Shown here piece after piece: positions 1 through 9,380 of a stretch of 54,570 bases of DNA (positions are counted from its first letter, which is position 1; every line of letters starts with the position of its first letter). The stretch lies in NCBI RefSeq assembly GCF_003105115.1, contig NZ_QETH01000027.1:1-54570 (forward strand), read 5' to 3'. Source of the stretch: Flavobacterium sp. HTF. Its GTDB lineage: Bacteria; Bacteroidota; Bacteroidia; Flavobacteriales; Flavobacteriaceae. The notes below the pieces were generated by a model that did no database searches, was not told where the DNA came from, and saw only the letters and a list, made by a program, of their open reading frames with translations. A program made the position numbers and the translations under genes.

Positions 1-51
1 AATTTATAATAAAATAATATTTTTCTTACAAAATTATAATACTTTTAAGCC

Positions 52-2088
52 ATGAAAGTATTCGATTTTCCTTTGGTCAGAATTACAATTAGTTTTCTGA
101 TTGGTATATTAATTTCTTATTATTGGCAGCCGGCAATTGAAATTGCCCAATTCATTCTTTTCATTTCTTTAATTTCCTTTATCTGTATTTATTTTTTATC
201 CAAAAAGAATAAAAAATTAAATATCCTTTTTGGAATCAGTGTTAATCTGATTTCAATTGGAATAGGAATGATGAGTTTATTGCTCAATACCGATTCACTT
301 CAGGAATCGAATTATACACATTTCAAAAAGGCTTTTGAAAAAGATCATTACATCTCATTTACTTTACGCGAAAAACTAAAAGGCAACGATTACAATGACA
401 GATATGTAGCAATCGTAAATAACATTGAAGACAAAAAATATACAGGCAAAATCATTGTAAACATCGAAAAAGACAGTACAAAAAATCCGCTGGTAATTGG
501 TAATATCATACTGGCAAAAACAATTTTGCAAAATACAGCTGCTCCAAAAAATCCAAATCAGTTTGATTACGAAAAATATCTTTCCAACAGACAAATCTAT
601 GCCCAGATTTATGTTTCAAAATCTGAAATAAAAGTGAATCAGAAAATCCGGAAAGATATTTGGTTTTATGCTGCCAGATTAAATTCAAGAATAATTCACA
701 ACCTTGAAGCTGCACATTTTAATAAAACCGAAATGAATGTTGCAATGGCTTTAATTTTAGGGCAGCAACAGGAAATCTCCCAGGACATTATCCAGGATTA
801 TCAGTACTCAGGTGCCACTCATGTCTTATCTGTTTCAGGATTACATGTTGGCTTCATAATGTTATTTATACTCTTTGTCTTAAAACCTATTTCAAATAAC
901 CGTAAAGGTTCTTTTATAAAACTGGTTGCTATTTTGATTTCACTGGCTCTTTTTGGAATTGTTTCTGGACTCTCACCTCCTGTCCTACGATCTGTTGTGA
1001 TGTTTTCATTTCTGGCAATTGGAAATCATTTACGAAGAGGCAGTAACATTTATCACAATTTACTGGTTTCTGTTTTATTAATATTACTATTTGAACCTTA
1101 TTTCTTATTTGATGTTGGTTTTCAGCTCAGCTATATTGCATTATTTTCTATACTGTGGATACAACCGTTATTTAAAGAAATTTGGAAACCTAAAAACAAA
1201 ATCACTCTTTATATCTGGGAAGCATTGAGCGTTTCATTTGCGGCTCAGATAGGCACATTTCCTCTTTGTTTATATTATTTCCATCAATTTCCCGGGCTTT
1301 TCTTTGTAACTAATATTTTAATTCTTCCCGTTTTGTCTTTTATTATGATTGCAGGAATAATAGTTATGATTATTTCTGTATTTGGGAGCTGTCCTTTATT
1401 TATAATTAAGATTTTCGAAAAAAGCATTTATCTCTTAAACCTGATCATTCATTATGTTGCTTCCTTTGAATCTTTTGTAATACGAAATATTGGATTTAAT
1501 TTTTTCTATTTACTGGCTTTTTATCTTTTGATAATTACCGCAGTATTTTGGTTTAAAAAGCCCTCATTTAATAAATTAGCGGCTGTTTTAGTCAGCATAG
1601 TTATGGTACAGTCTTCTTATATTATAACTAAAATTCAGGCTGAAAACCAGCACGAATTAATCGTTTTTAATAAAAAGAAAAAGACCATTATAACAGAAAG
1701 GAGAGGAAAAGATATTCAGCTTTTTACAAATGACACTTCATTAGAAAAAGGGCCTGGCAACAATATTATAATTCCCTATTTGACTAATAATTTTGGGGTT
1801 TTAAAATCAGTAAATAAAATTGAAAATATATTGTTTTTTAATGGCCGGAAAATTCTTTTGATAGACAGTAGCGGGGTTTATCCCAAAACTATCCGACCAG
1901 ACATTTTGATTCTCACACAGTCACCAAAGTTAAATCTCGATCGTCTTTTGTCCGATCTTAATCCGAAAGAAATAATTTCTGATGCATCAAATTCATATGC
2001 AATCCAGAAATACTGGAAAACAAGCTGTCGTAAAAAAAATATCCCCTTTCACGCTACAGCCGAAAAGGGATTTTACAAATTAAATTAG
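52..2088 (+). CDS. comEC: ComEC/Rec2 family DNA-uptake channel protein
   Basis: This 678-residue polytopic inner-membrane protein is the channel thought to pass single-stranded DNA into the cytoplasm during natural transformation. An N-terminal pair of membrane segments is followed by a soluble OB-like (DUF4131) region to about residue 180, then the multi-pass Competence domain, whose hallmark GATHVLSVSGLHV lies at about 254-266. After the last membrane segment (near residue 530) only about 150 residues remain and no HxHxDH zinc motif is visible, so the metallo-beta-lactamase-like nuclease domain of longer ComEC proteins is absent or degenerate. It is convergent with the next gene, with only 15 bp between stops; an imperfect GC-containing hairpin inside its last codons (about 2041-2071) followed by T residues could help end transcription. 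Family identity is strong, the role in DNA uptake is inferred from the family. Confidence 0.9.
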   Translation: MKVFDFPLVRITISFLIGILISYYWQPAIEIAQFILFISLISFICIYFLSKKNKKLNILFGISVNLISIGIGMMSLLLNTDSLQESNYTHFKKAFEKDHYISFTLREKLKGNDYNDRYVAIVNNIEDKKYTGKIIVNIEKDSTKNPLVIGNIILAKTILQNTAAPKNPNQFDYEKYLSNRQIYAQIYVSKSEIKVNQKIRKDIWFYAARLNSRIIHNLEAAHFNKTEMNVAMALILGQQQEISQDIIQDYQYSGATHVLSVSGLHVGFIMLFILFVLKPISNNRKGSFIKLVAILISLALFGIVSGLSPPVLRSVVMFSFLAIGNHLRRGSNIYHNLLVSVLLILLFEPYFLFDVGFQLSYIALFSILWIQPLFKEIWKPKNKITLYIWEALSVSFAAQIGTFPLCLYYFHQFPGLFFVTNILILPVLSFIMIAGIIVMIISVFGSCPLFIIKIFEKSIYLLNLIIHYVASFESFVIRNIGFNFFYLLAFYLLIITAVFWFKKPSFNKLAAVLVSIVMVQSSYIITKIQAENQHELIVFNKKKKTIITERRGKDIQLFTNDTSLEKGPGNNIIIPYLTNNFGVLKSVNKIENILFFNGRKILLIDSSGVYPKTIRPDILILTQSPKLNLDRLLSDLNPKEIISDASNSYAIQKYWKTSCRKKNIPFHATAEKGFYKLN

Positions 2089-2103
2089 AAGTTTAAAGTA
2101 CAA

Positions 2104-2550
2104 TTATTGTGGATTTAAAATTGCTTCAGATTCGGCAATCCAGGCTCTTGCACCGCCAGGAATGTAAGATAGTTTTCCATGAGTATCAAACATCGTTTTT
2201 CCTTTTCTGATAGTGGCGCTGGCAAAACATACTTGTGGCAAATCAACAACATTAAAAGCAGTTCTCAATTTGGAGTTTTGTTCTTTAATTTCATTTGATG
2301 AAGAATCGGACAAATCCAGTTTCACTAAAATCACATTATTACGTGACCATTTCTCAAATTCAGGGCTTTTAAACACCTCATTCTGGAGGTTTTCAGCTGC
2401 TCCGGGTGCAGTGAAAAAAATTAACATCGGTTTTCTTTTTTCGTTACTCATAGCAATGGCCTCTGTCATGTCAGTAGTCCAGACTAAATTTTGTGATTTG
2501 ACCAAAAATGTAACTAAAAAAAACAGTAGGAAAAGTAGTTTTCTATTCAT
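2104..2550 (-). CDS. Thioredoxin-fold protein without CxxC (paralogue 1)
   Basis: This 148-residue exported protein has an N-terminal signal peptide ending near KSQ and a thioredoxin-like fold, but where the neighbouring paralogue at 3490-3957 reads GSDWCGWCIRLQNEV this one reads APGAAENLQNEV, three residues shorter and without either cysteine. The cis-proline loop is kept (DLPQVCF), and the only cysteine in the protein lies three residues after that proline. It therefore cannot act as a classical dithiol oxidoreductase; a single-cysteine, binding or structural role is possible but unknown. It is the last of three tandem copies on this strand, and its upstream DNA resembles that of the second copy, which suggests duplication of a whole transcription unit. 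The reading frame is intact, so it is not treated as a pseudogene. Confidence 0.8.
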   Translation of the reverse strand: MNRKLLFLLFFLVTFLVKSQNLVWTTDMTEAIAMSNEKRKPMLIFFTAPGAAENLQNEVFKSPEFEKWSRNNVILVKLDLSDSSSNEIKEQNSKLRTAFNVVDLPQVCFASATIRKGKTMFDTHGKLSYIPGGARAWIAESEAILNPQ

Positions 2551-2749
2551 AATAGATTGGGTTTGGTTAACTTAATGAAACTAAATTAACACAATATCTT
2601 TACCAAACAAGCCATATGTGTAAAAAACACACTATAGCCATTAATTAAAATGAAAAATATTTTAAAAGAGATATAATTTTAAAATAAATGAAAAAAAACA
2701 GGTGTTAAAATATTAAAAATTCTAAACCAAATTTGGCGATTTAAAAAAA

Positions 2750-2781
2750 AAATCTCCTTTTGTAAACACAAAAAGAGATTT
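2750..2781 (-). terminator. Rho-independent terminator after thioredoxin-like paralogue 2
   Basis: A 14-bp stem with one mismatch (AAATCTCCTTTTGT against ACAAAAAGAGATTT, 4-base loop) is followed on the minus strand by a run of T residues (A run at 2743-2750 on the plus strand). It lies 31 bp past the stop of the gene at 2812-3264. Confidence 0.75.
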
Positions 2782-2811
2782 ATAAAATTAAAATGGAAAC
2801 TTACTTTGTCT

Positions 2812-3264
2812 TTATTCACTCGGGTGCAGTATCGCATTCGATTCTGAAATCCAGGATTGTGCTCCTCCGGGTTTGTATGTCATTTTTCCTAATGCACTAA
2901 AAGTGGTTTTATTTTTTCTTATAGAAGCACTTGCATAACATACCTCAGGCAAATTTTCAACACCAAAGGCATTTTTTAGTTTTAAATTTTGCTCTTTATC
3001 ACCTTCAGAGGCATTTATATCTGAAAGATCCAGTTTTACCAGAATCACATTATCTCTGGACCAAACAGCAAAATCGGGAGTCTTAAAAATTTCGTTTTGT
3101 AGATTTTCCGGTACACCTGAGGCGGTGAATAAAATCAGCATGGGTTTTCTTTGTTCATTACTTATTGCAATTGCATCGGTCATATTAGTTCTCCATACTA
3201 AATTTTGAGAATGCATAAAAAATGAACCTAAAAAAAACAGTAGGATGAGTATTTTTTTAGTCAT
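2812..3264 (-). CDS. Thioredoxin-fold protein without CxxC (paralogue 2)
   Basis: This 150-residue exported protein is very similar to the product of 2104-2550: signal peptide ending near HSQ, the shared NLVWxTxMTxAIAxSNE opening, and a CxxC-less segment ASGVPENLQNEIF in place of the active-site helix. Its only cysteine is again three residues after the cis-proline (NLPEVCY), matching paralogue 1 and unlike the CGWC-bearing copy, which has tyrosine there. The two degenerate copies are closer to each other than to the intact one, so loss of the motif probably came before their duplication. It has its own terminator downstream and a 225-bp AT-rich gap upstream, so it is probably transcribed alone. 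No substrate or partner can be named from sequence. Confidence 0.8.
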   Translation of the reverse strand: MTKKILILLFFLGSFFMHSQNLVWRTNMTDAIAISNEQRKPMLILFTASGVPENLQNEIFKTPDFAVWSRDNVILVKLDLSDINASEGDKEQNLKLKNAFGVENLPEVCYASASIRKNKTTFSALGKMTYKPGGAQSWISESNAILHPSE

Positions 3265-3427
3265 ATAAATAGGTTTAGGTTAGATTAGTAATGACGAAAT
3301 TAACATAATATTTTAATTTTACAAGTTTTATTAATATAAAAAATACACTCTATGTTTTTTTATCCACAAATAAATATTAAAATAATAATTTCACGAAATA
3401 CAAATGAATAACTTTTCCTACTAAACC

Positions 3428-3459
3428 AAAAAACTCCTTACATTGCTGTAAGAAGTTTT
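3428..3459 (-). terminator. Rho-independent terminator after CGWC thioredoxin gene
   Basis: The stem AAAACTCCTTAC / GTAAGAAGTTTT (one mismatch, 6-base loop) is followed by T residues on the minus strand, about 30 bp past the stop of the gene at 3490-3957. It should end the transcript coming from that gene and perhaps from the transporters upstream. Confidence 0.7.
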
Positions 3460-3489
3460 CTAAAATTTATATATTTAATATATTTCTCT

Positions 3490-3957
3490 CTAAGATTTTT
3501 TCGGATTAACAATTCCATCTGCGACAGCTAACCAGGCAGATGGTCCACCTGCAACGTAGCCTGTCTGACCAAGACCTTTAAAGTTCACTTTTCCGTCTTT
3601 AGACTCAGCACTCGTAAAATAGATTGTTGGAAATCCCTGAATACCAAAAGCCTGTTGCAATTCACTATTCTGAGTTTTTATTTCCGCAGTTTGCTGACTT
3701 CTTCTCGGGTAATCCAATTCTACCAAAACTACATTCTGACTTGCCCATTTTGTAAACTCGGGTGTTTTCAGAACTTCATTTTGCAATCGAATACACCATC
3801 CACACCAATCACTTCCTGTAAAGAACATCAGCATTGGTTTGTTTTCTTTATTACTAACCGTAATGGCTTCTCTTACATCTGTATACCACTTTAACTCTTG
3901 TGCCTGTGTGACAAATGCCCCAACTAAAAAGAAAGCTATTAAAAGTATTTTTTTCAT
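3490..3957 (-). CDS. Exported thioredoxin-family protein with CGWC active site
   Basis: This 155-residue protein has a signal peptide ending near TQAQ and a thioredoxin-7/DsbD-C-like fold. The active site GSDWCGWCIRLQ lies at about residues 48-59 and the cis-proline loop reads GFPTIYF, so it has the residues needed for disulfide exchange in the periplasm. Its partner reductase is not in the window. It lies 51 bp downstream of the second POT transporter on the same strand and may be read from that operon or from its own start. The two genes further downstream are degenerate tandem copies of it. The WCGWC form is typical of small Bacteroidota thioredoxin-family proteins; the target proteins are unknown. 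Confidence 0.87.
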   Translation of the reverse strand: MKKILLIAFFLVGAFVTQAQELKWYTDVREAITVSNKENKPMLMFFTGSDWCGWCIRLQNEVLKTPEFTKWASQNVVLVELDYPRRSQQTAEIKTQNSELQQAFGIQGFPTIYFTSAESKDGKVNFKGLGQTGYVAGGPSAWLAVADGIVNPKKS

Positions 3958-4008
3958 ATTCTTTTATTTTTTACAAATCTAAGAAAAATTTAAATTGATA
4001 AATATCGC

Positions 4009-5508
4009 CTATTTCACTTCCTCCATAAATTTTTTGATAAGCGGAGAAATTGCAATTAGAATTACACCCGCCACAAGAGAATACACAGCCAATTGATAAT
4101 AGCCTTCAGTATAAGACTGCAGCTTAGACAGAAGTGTAACTCCTGTGTTTGATTTAGAAATTTCTGCACCTAATTTTCCGGCTGCCAGCTGTCCAAAAGC
4201 AGCAGCGAGAAACCAAAGTCCCATCATCATACCAAATAATCTCTTTGGAGATAACTTCGTGATAATTGACATCCCAATTGGTCCCAGACACAATTCACCA
4301 ATTGTTGTAACCAGATAAGCAAAAGTAAATACGTTTAAAGATGCGATTCCTTCTGAACTTGCAAAAAACTTCGTTAAATAGAAAATATAGAATGATGCTC
4401 CTAAAAACAGAAATCCTATCCCGAATTTAATAATTGTATTGGGTTCGATTTTTCTTTTACCCAGCCAAAGCCATAACAATCCAATAATCGGACTTAAAAC
4501 AACAACAAAAAAGGTATTTGAACTATTATTTACCACATTTGGATCTATTGTGAAAAATAATAATTTACTACTTAAATTATCTTTTGCAAAAAGTGACAAT
4601 GAACCACCACTCTGCTCATAAATAGCATTAAATAAAAGATAAAAGAATACAAATAAAAAGGCTGCAAATAATTTCTTCTGAAGCTTAATATCTCCCAATT
4701 TTATCAATTCATAAGTAAAATACAAAACAGCAGCTATACCAATTGTGTACATGAAATAGTCTGTATAATCTGTATTTTTTACCATTATAAAAATAAACGG
4801 AATACTCAACAAGGACAATACATATACTGCAATTTCGCGTAATTTTCTTTTACTTGGCGCCATTTCCAGTAATGGAGAATCACCTATCGGACCTAAATAT
4901 TTTTTAGTAAACAAGAAGGTTACCAATCCAAAAAACATCACAATTGCAGCAGACAGGAAGCACCAGGTCCACGAGTAATATTTTCCCAAATAAATACATA
5001 AAGCACCTCCTAAAAGTCCGCCTACATTTATCCCGGCATAAAACATTCCGTAACCAGCGTCTCTTCTTCCGTCTTTTTCATGATATAATTCTCCAACCAT
5101 AGAAGAAACATTTGGTTTAAAAAAACCAGTTCCAATGATTGAGAAAGCAATTCCATAATAAAATAATTCCTGTGGCGAAAAGGCAATCAGAAGGTTTCCT
5201 AAAACCATTACAATTCCTCCAAAGAATAAAGATTTTTTGAACCCTAAAACTTTATCCGCAAAAATTCCGCCGATAAAAGTAAAAGCATAAACAAAAGCCT
5301 GAATAGCTCCATATTGTAAATTGGCATGTTCATCTTTTAATAAAAGCTGATCTACCATAAAAAATGTCAGTACTCCACGCATTCCGTAAAAACAGAAACG
5401 TTCCCACATTTCAACAAAAAACAAATACCATAATTGTTTAGGGTATTTGCCTTTAAAATTCTGTATTTCTTCTAAAGTGATATTGTTTTCCATATTATCT
5501 AACTCCAT
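4009..5508 (-). CDS. POT-family proton-coupled di/tripeptide transporter (second copy)
   Basis: This 499-residue inner-membrane MFS protein belongs to the proton-dependent oligopeptide transporter (POT/PTR2) family. The diagnostic TM1 motif ExxER(F)xxxG is present as EMWERFCFYG near residue 33, and the conserved family segment around GTGFFKPNVSSMVG is seen near 125. The ATG at 5508 overlaps the stop of the upstream transporter by 14 bp; an alternative ATG at 5493 starts just after that stop and gives a protein five residues shorter. Either arrangement implies translational coupling. It is the third gene of a unit with the dipeptidyl peptidase at 7209-9380, which supports dipeptides as substrate, although substrate cannot be read from sequence. 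Confidence 0.9.
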   Translation of the reverse strand: MELDNMENNITLEEIQNFKGKYPKQLWYLFFVEMWERFCFYGMRGVLTFFMVDQLLLKDEHANLQYGAIQAFVYAFTFIGGIFADKVLGFKKSLFFGGIVMVLGNLLIAFSPQELFYYGIAFSIIGTGFFKPNVSSMVGELYHEKDGRRDAGYGMFYAGINVGGLLGGALCIYLGKYYSWTWCFLSAAIVMFFGLVTFLFTKKYLGPIGDSPLLEMAPSKRKLREIAVYVLSLLSIPFIFIMVKNTDYTDYFMYTIGIAAVLYFTYELIKLGDIKLQKKLFAAFLFVFFYLLFNAIYEQSGGSLSLFAKDNLSSKLLFFTIDPNVVNNSSNTFFVVVLSPIIGLLWLWLGKRKIEPNTIIKFGIGFLFLGASFYIFYLTKFFASSEGIASLNVFTFAYLVTTIGELCLGPIGMSIITKLSPKRLFGMMMGLWFLAAAFGQLAAGKLGAEISKSNTGVTLLSKLQSYTEGYYQLAVYSLVAGVILIAISPLIKKFMEEVK

Positions 5509-7171
5509 GCATCATTTTTTTCAACAAAGGAGTCAGTGCAAATAATACAATTGCAGCAATACCGGTAAGAACCACAAACACCATAAAGAATTCATATAGG
5601 TTGTGAATTTCAAATCCTGCAAAAACGGGATTTTGTGCACTAATTTGGTGTTTCTCTAAAAGAGCCAATTGATCTGCAGTTGGTGTAATAGTTTTATCTA
5701 AAATTGCCTGTAAATTGATTCCTAACTCTTTTGCTTTGGCAAACTTATCACCTGTTGCAGGCAATATAGAACCTAAAGTTCCTCCCAGGGCATAACCAGA
5801 AGCATTAGACAAGAAAAACACTCCATATAATAATGACGCAAAACGTTTTGGAGATAATTTACCTACCAATGACAGGCCAATTGGTGATAAACACAACTCT
5901 GCACAAGTATTTAAGAAATATAACAGGATAAGCCATTTTACCAACAGCAACCCTGAAGTTCCGATATAAGAAACCTGAGTTGCAATCATAAAAAAGCTAA
6001 TTGTAATAATAACTAAACCAGCTGCTAATTTTACAGGAGAAATTGGTTCTTTATCTTTTGCTCTAAGAGTATCCCATAAAACACTAAAAGGAACTGCCAT
6101 TACAACAACAAATAGTCCGTTAAAAATCTGAACCATTGAAGGAGGCATTAACCAACCAAAGAAATGTCTGTCTGTTTGGTTATCTGCAATAAACGTTAAT
6201 GAAGATCCAGCCTGCTCAAATGCAGCCCAAAAGAAAATAATAAAAAATGATACAATATAAATTACAATAATTCTGTCTCGTTCAATTTTTGTCAAAGAAG
6301 TATCAGAAATAATTAATCCAGCCAATGCCAATCCACTAGAATAAATTAAAGTATAAATTAAATTCTGACCGACAACATAATGAAAAAAGAATCCTAAAAC
6401 TATAAATGCTACTCCGGCTATAGCTAAAGCTTTCCCCGAAAAATTAGCTTTTTGTGATTCTCCTTCTTCAAAATCTTCTGCAACGTTTTTAGAAGGTAAT
6501 CCGCCTAATGGTCTTCCTTCCGGAGACACAACGTATTTATTTTTCAAGAAGTAGAAAAGAACCGTTCCTATAAGCATTGCTGCAGAAGCCGCCATGAATC
6601 CCCATCTAAAAGCATGGATATCTCTGATTCCTCCGGCATCTTTAACATCTCCTAACAAAGGACAAATTGACTGCCCTAAGAAAGCTCCCATGTTAATTCC
6701 CATATAGAAAATAGTAAAAGCGGTATCTAATTTTGTTTTTTCCTGCTTAGGGTACAAACTTCCCACCATACTTGAAATATTTGGCTTGAAGAATCCATTA
6801 CCAAAAACAATAACACCTAAACCACTATACATGACAGTTTTAGCCAATCCTAAATTAGCTTCAAAAATACTACCACTGGTAAACAATAACATTTGCCCAA
6901 TTGCCATTAATAATCCGCCTAAAAGAATACAATTTCTGTTTCCCAAAAAACGATCGGCAATAAAACCTCCTAACATAGGAGTTAAATAACATAAACCCAG
7001 AAAACCTCCATAAATCAAAGAAGCTTCTTCTTCTTTCATTAATAATGAGTTCACAAGAAATAACGTCAATAAAGCACGCATTCCATAAAAATTGAATCTC
7101 TCCCACATCTCCGTCCCAAACAATACCCAAAGTCCTTTTGGATGCGCCGTTTTCACTTGAGTTTCTCCCAT
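5495..7171 (-). CDS. POT-family proton-coupled di/tripeptide transporter (first copy)
   Basis: This 558-residue inner-membrane protein is a POT/PTR2 transporter with the TM1 motif EMWERFNFYG near residue 21 and the family segment GNGFFKPNISSMVG near 125. It is longer than its neighbour mainly because of a loop of about 40 residues near residue 460, between the late membrane helices (a soluble stretch around DKTITPTADQLALLEKH). Its start lies 37 bp after the dipeptidyl peptidase stop and its stop overlaps the next POT gene, so the three genes appear to be one operon. The two copies are clearly divergent rather than a recent duplication, so they may differ in substrate range or affinity. Confidence 0.92.
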   Translation of the reverse strand: MGETQVKTAHPKGLWVLFGTEMWERFNFYGMRALLTLFLVNSLLMKEEEASLIYGGFLGLCYLTPMLGGFIADRFLGNRNCILLGGLLMAIGQMLLFTSGSIFEANLGLAKTVMYSGLGVIVFGNGFFKPNISSMVGSLYPKQEKTKLDTAFTIFYMGINMGAFLGQSICPLLGDVKDAGGIRDIHAFRWGFMAASAAMLIGTVLFYFLKNKYVVSPEGRPLGGLPSKNVAEDFEEGESQKANFSGKALAIAGVAFIVLGFFFHYVVGQNLIYTLIYSSGLALAGLIISDTSLTKIERDRIIVIYIVSFFIIFFWAAFEQAGSSLTFIADNQTDRHFFGWLMPPSMVQIFNGLFVVVMAVPFSVLWDTLRAKDKEPISPVKLAAGLVIITISFFMIATQVSYIGTSGLLLVKWLILLYFLNTCAELCLSPIGLSLVGKLSPKRFASLLYGVFFLSNASGYALGGTLGSILPATGDKFAKAKELGINLQAILDKTITPTADQLALLEKHQISAQNPVFAGFEIHNLYEFFMVFVVLTGIAAIVLFALTPLLKKMMHGVR

Positions 7172-7208
7172 ATTATTGTTTATTTGTTATAAGGTTATAA
7201 AGTTCTTT

Positions 7209-9380
7209 TTATAAATTTTGTTTGATAAAATTAGTCATTTTATTATAGAGCTGGATTCTCGTCTTACCGCCATAAATTCCGTGGTCTTTATCCGGATATA
7301 TTTGAGAATCAAATTGTTTGTTTGCCTGAATTAACGCTTCCATCATTTGCATAGAATTTTGCACATGAACGTTATCATCACCAGAACCATGAATCAATAA
7401 AAACTTTCCTTTTAATTTATCAACGTGATTTATTGGAGAATTTTGGTCATAACCGCTTCCATTTTCTTGTGGAGTCTGCATGTATCTTTCTGTATAGACA
7501 CTGTCATAAAAACGCCAGTTTGTTACCGGAGCAACCGCAATTGCCATTTTAAAAACATCATTCCCCTGAAAAATACAGTTTGATGCCATAAATCCGCCAT
7601 AGCTCCATCCGAAGATTCCAATTCTTGAAGCATCTACATACGGATAAGATCCAATTACTTTTGCTGCATCGATCTGATCTTCTACTTCGTATTTCCCTAA
7701 CTCTTTTTGAGTCACTTTTTTGAAATCTGCACCTTTATAACCTGTTCCTCTACCGTCAACACATGCTACTATATAACCTTGCTGTGTTAAGGAAAGAAAC
7801 CAATAATCATCAGTGTTATTCCAATCGTTATTTACTTGTTGTGATCCCGGTCCAGAATACTGATACATAAAAACAGGATATTTTTTTGAAGGATCAAAAT
7901 CTTTTGGTTTTAAAATCCAGGCGTTAAGTTCATTTCCTTTAGCAGTTTTTAAAACAAAGAATTCTTTTGAAGGAAGATTATATCCTTTTAGCTTATCCGA
8001 AAGGGCCTGATTATTTTCAATAACCTGAATTTCTTTTCCGGTTTTAGCCTCATTCAAAGTATAAGTAGTAGGCTGTAAATTACTTGAGAATGTGGTGATA
8101 AAATATTGAAAGTTTGGACTAAAAGTTGCCGCGCTTGTACCAACTTTATTTGCTAAAGCCGTCTTGTTTTTTCCATCTAATGAAATACGGTAAACTGCTC
8201 TGTTAATAGAACCATTTTCTGTAGACTGGTAGAAAATAGTTTTTGATTTTTCGTCGAAACCGTAATATGAAGTAACTTCCCAGTTTCCTTTTGTAACCTG
8301 ATTTTTTAATTTACCGCTTTTATCATAAACATAGATATGATTAAACCCGTCTTTTTCGCTTGTCCAGATAAAACTGTTGTCTTTTAAGAATGTTAAATTA
8401 TCCGTGACATCAACATAAGCTTTATCTTTTTCGTTTAAAACTACTTTTGCTGTAGCCGTTGTTCCATCAACAAATAATAAATCAAGGTTATCCTGGTGTC
8501 TGTTTAAAACTTGTGCAGACAATGTATTGTTATCATTTGTCCATTGCATTCTCGCAATATAGAAGTCATTGTAATTTCCTAAATCGACTTTTTTAGTTGC
8601 ATTCGCTCCTGCATCATATATATGTAATGAAACTACTGAGTTTTTTTCTCCTGCTTTAGGATATTTAAACGTTTCAATTGTCGGATATAAATCTTTTTTG
8701 AAAATTGACATTGAAAATTCAGGTACCTGACTTTCATCAAAACGAATATAAGCTAGTTTTTTACTGTCTTTACTCCAGTCAAAAGCTCTCACAAAAGCAA
8801 ATTCTTCTTCGTAAACCCAGTCCGTAATACCATTAATAACGGAATTCTTCTTTCCGTCTGTCGTAACAGGTGTTGATTTTTTTGATGCTACATCGTAAAC
8901 ATATAAGTTGTTTTCTTTAGCATAAGCGATTTTAGTTCCATCAGGAGAAAAAGTTGGTTCCTGAATCTGAAAATCAAAAAGTTTAGTCAGAGATTTTGAT
9001 GCGATATCATATAAGAAATAATCTGCAGTAAAAGAGTGACGGAAGATTTTAGCCGAATTGCATGCAATTAAAATCTTTTTTTCCGAAGCATCAAAAGTAT
9101 AACTGTCAATTCCGTCTGCAAGGGCTGCGTGATTCTTTGTATCAATTAAATTCGCTACTTTTTTTAAGGTTGCAAAATCGTATAAATCAATCTGCATACT
9201 TCTGTTGGCCTGATCAACATTTAAAACGGTATACTGGTCTGTATTTTTCAAGGATTGTAATTCATCCATTCCTTTCGCCCGGAAAGTTCCGCTATAAATA
9301 TTTTCAACAGTTATTTTTTGTTGCCCAAAAACGGTAGTAACTAATAACAATAATATTACAGTAATTTTACTTGTATTCAT
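7209..9380 (-). CDS. Dipeptidyl peptidase IV (S9B family), exported
   Basis: This 723-residue serine peptidase should release X-Pro (and X-Ala) dipeptides from the N-termini of oligopeptides in the periplasm. A signal peptide ends near residue 19 (TVFG-QQ). An eight-bladed propeller domain spans about 30-490 and carries the DWVYEEE motif (190-193) whose glutamates bind the substrate amino terminus in DPP4. The alpha/beta hydrolase domain follows, with nucleophile Ser593 in GWSYGGFM, the aspartate in GSGDDNVH (668/669) and His700 in DKDHG. All catalytic elements are present and the length is normal for the family. It heads a minus-strand operon with two POT peptide transporters, a simple path from peptide trimming to dipeptide uptake. 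Confidence 0.95.
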   Translation of the reverse strand: MNTSKITVILLLLVTTVFGQQKITVENIYSGTFRAKGMDELQSLKNTDQYTVLNVDQANRSMQIDLYDFATLKKVANLIDTKNHAALADGIDSYTFDASEKKILIACNSAKIFRHSFTADYFLYDIASKSLTKLFDFQIQEPTFSPDGTKIAYAKENNLYVYDVASKKSTPVTTDGKKNSVINGITDWVYEEEFAFVRAFDWSKDSKKLAYIRFDESQVPEFSMSIFKKDLYPTIETFKYPKAGEKNSVVSLHIYDAGANATKKVDLGNYNDFYIARMQWTNDNNTLSAQVLNRHQDNLDLLFVDGTTATAKVVLNEKDKAYVDVTDNLTFLKDNSFIWTSEKDGFNHIYVYDKSGKLKNQVTKGNWEVTSYYGFDEKSKTIFYQSTENGSINRAVYRISLDGKNKTALANKVGTSAATFSPNFQYFITTFSSNLQPTTYTLNEAKTGKEIQVIENNQALSDKLKGYNLPSKEFFVLKTAKGNELNAWILKPKDFDPSKKYPVFMYQYSGPGSQQVNNDWNNTDDYWFLSLTQQGYIVACVDGRGTGYKGADFKKVTQKELGKYEVEDQIDAAKVIGSYPYVDASRIGIFGWSYGGFMASNCIFQGNDVFKMAIAVAPVTNWRFYDSVYTERYMQTPQENGSGYDQNSPINHVDKLKGKFLLIHGSGDDNVHVQNSMQMMEALIQANKQFDSQIYPDKDHGIYGGKTRIQLYNKMTNFIKQNL

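Noticed and set aside
2104..3264. The two CxxC-less thioredoxin genes as pseudogenes
   Set aside because: Both have full frames, signal peptides and conserved length, and the second also has its own terminator; only the active site differs.
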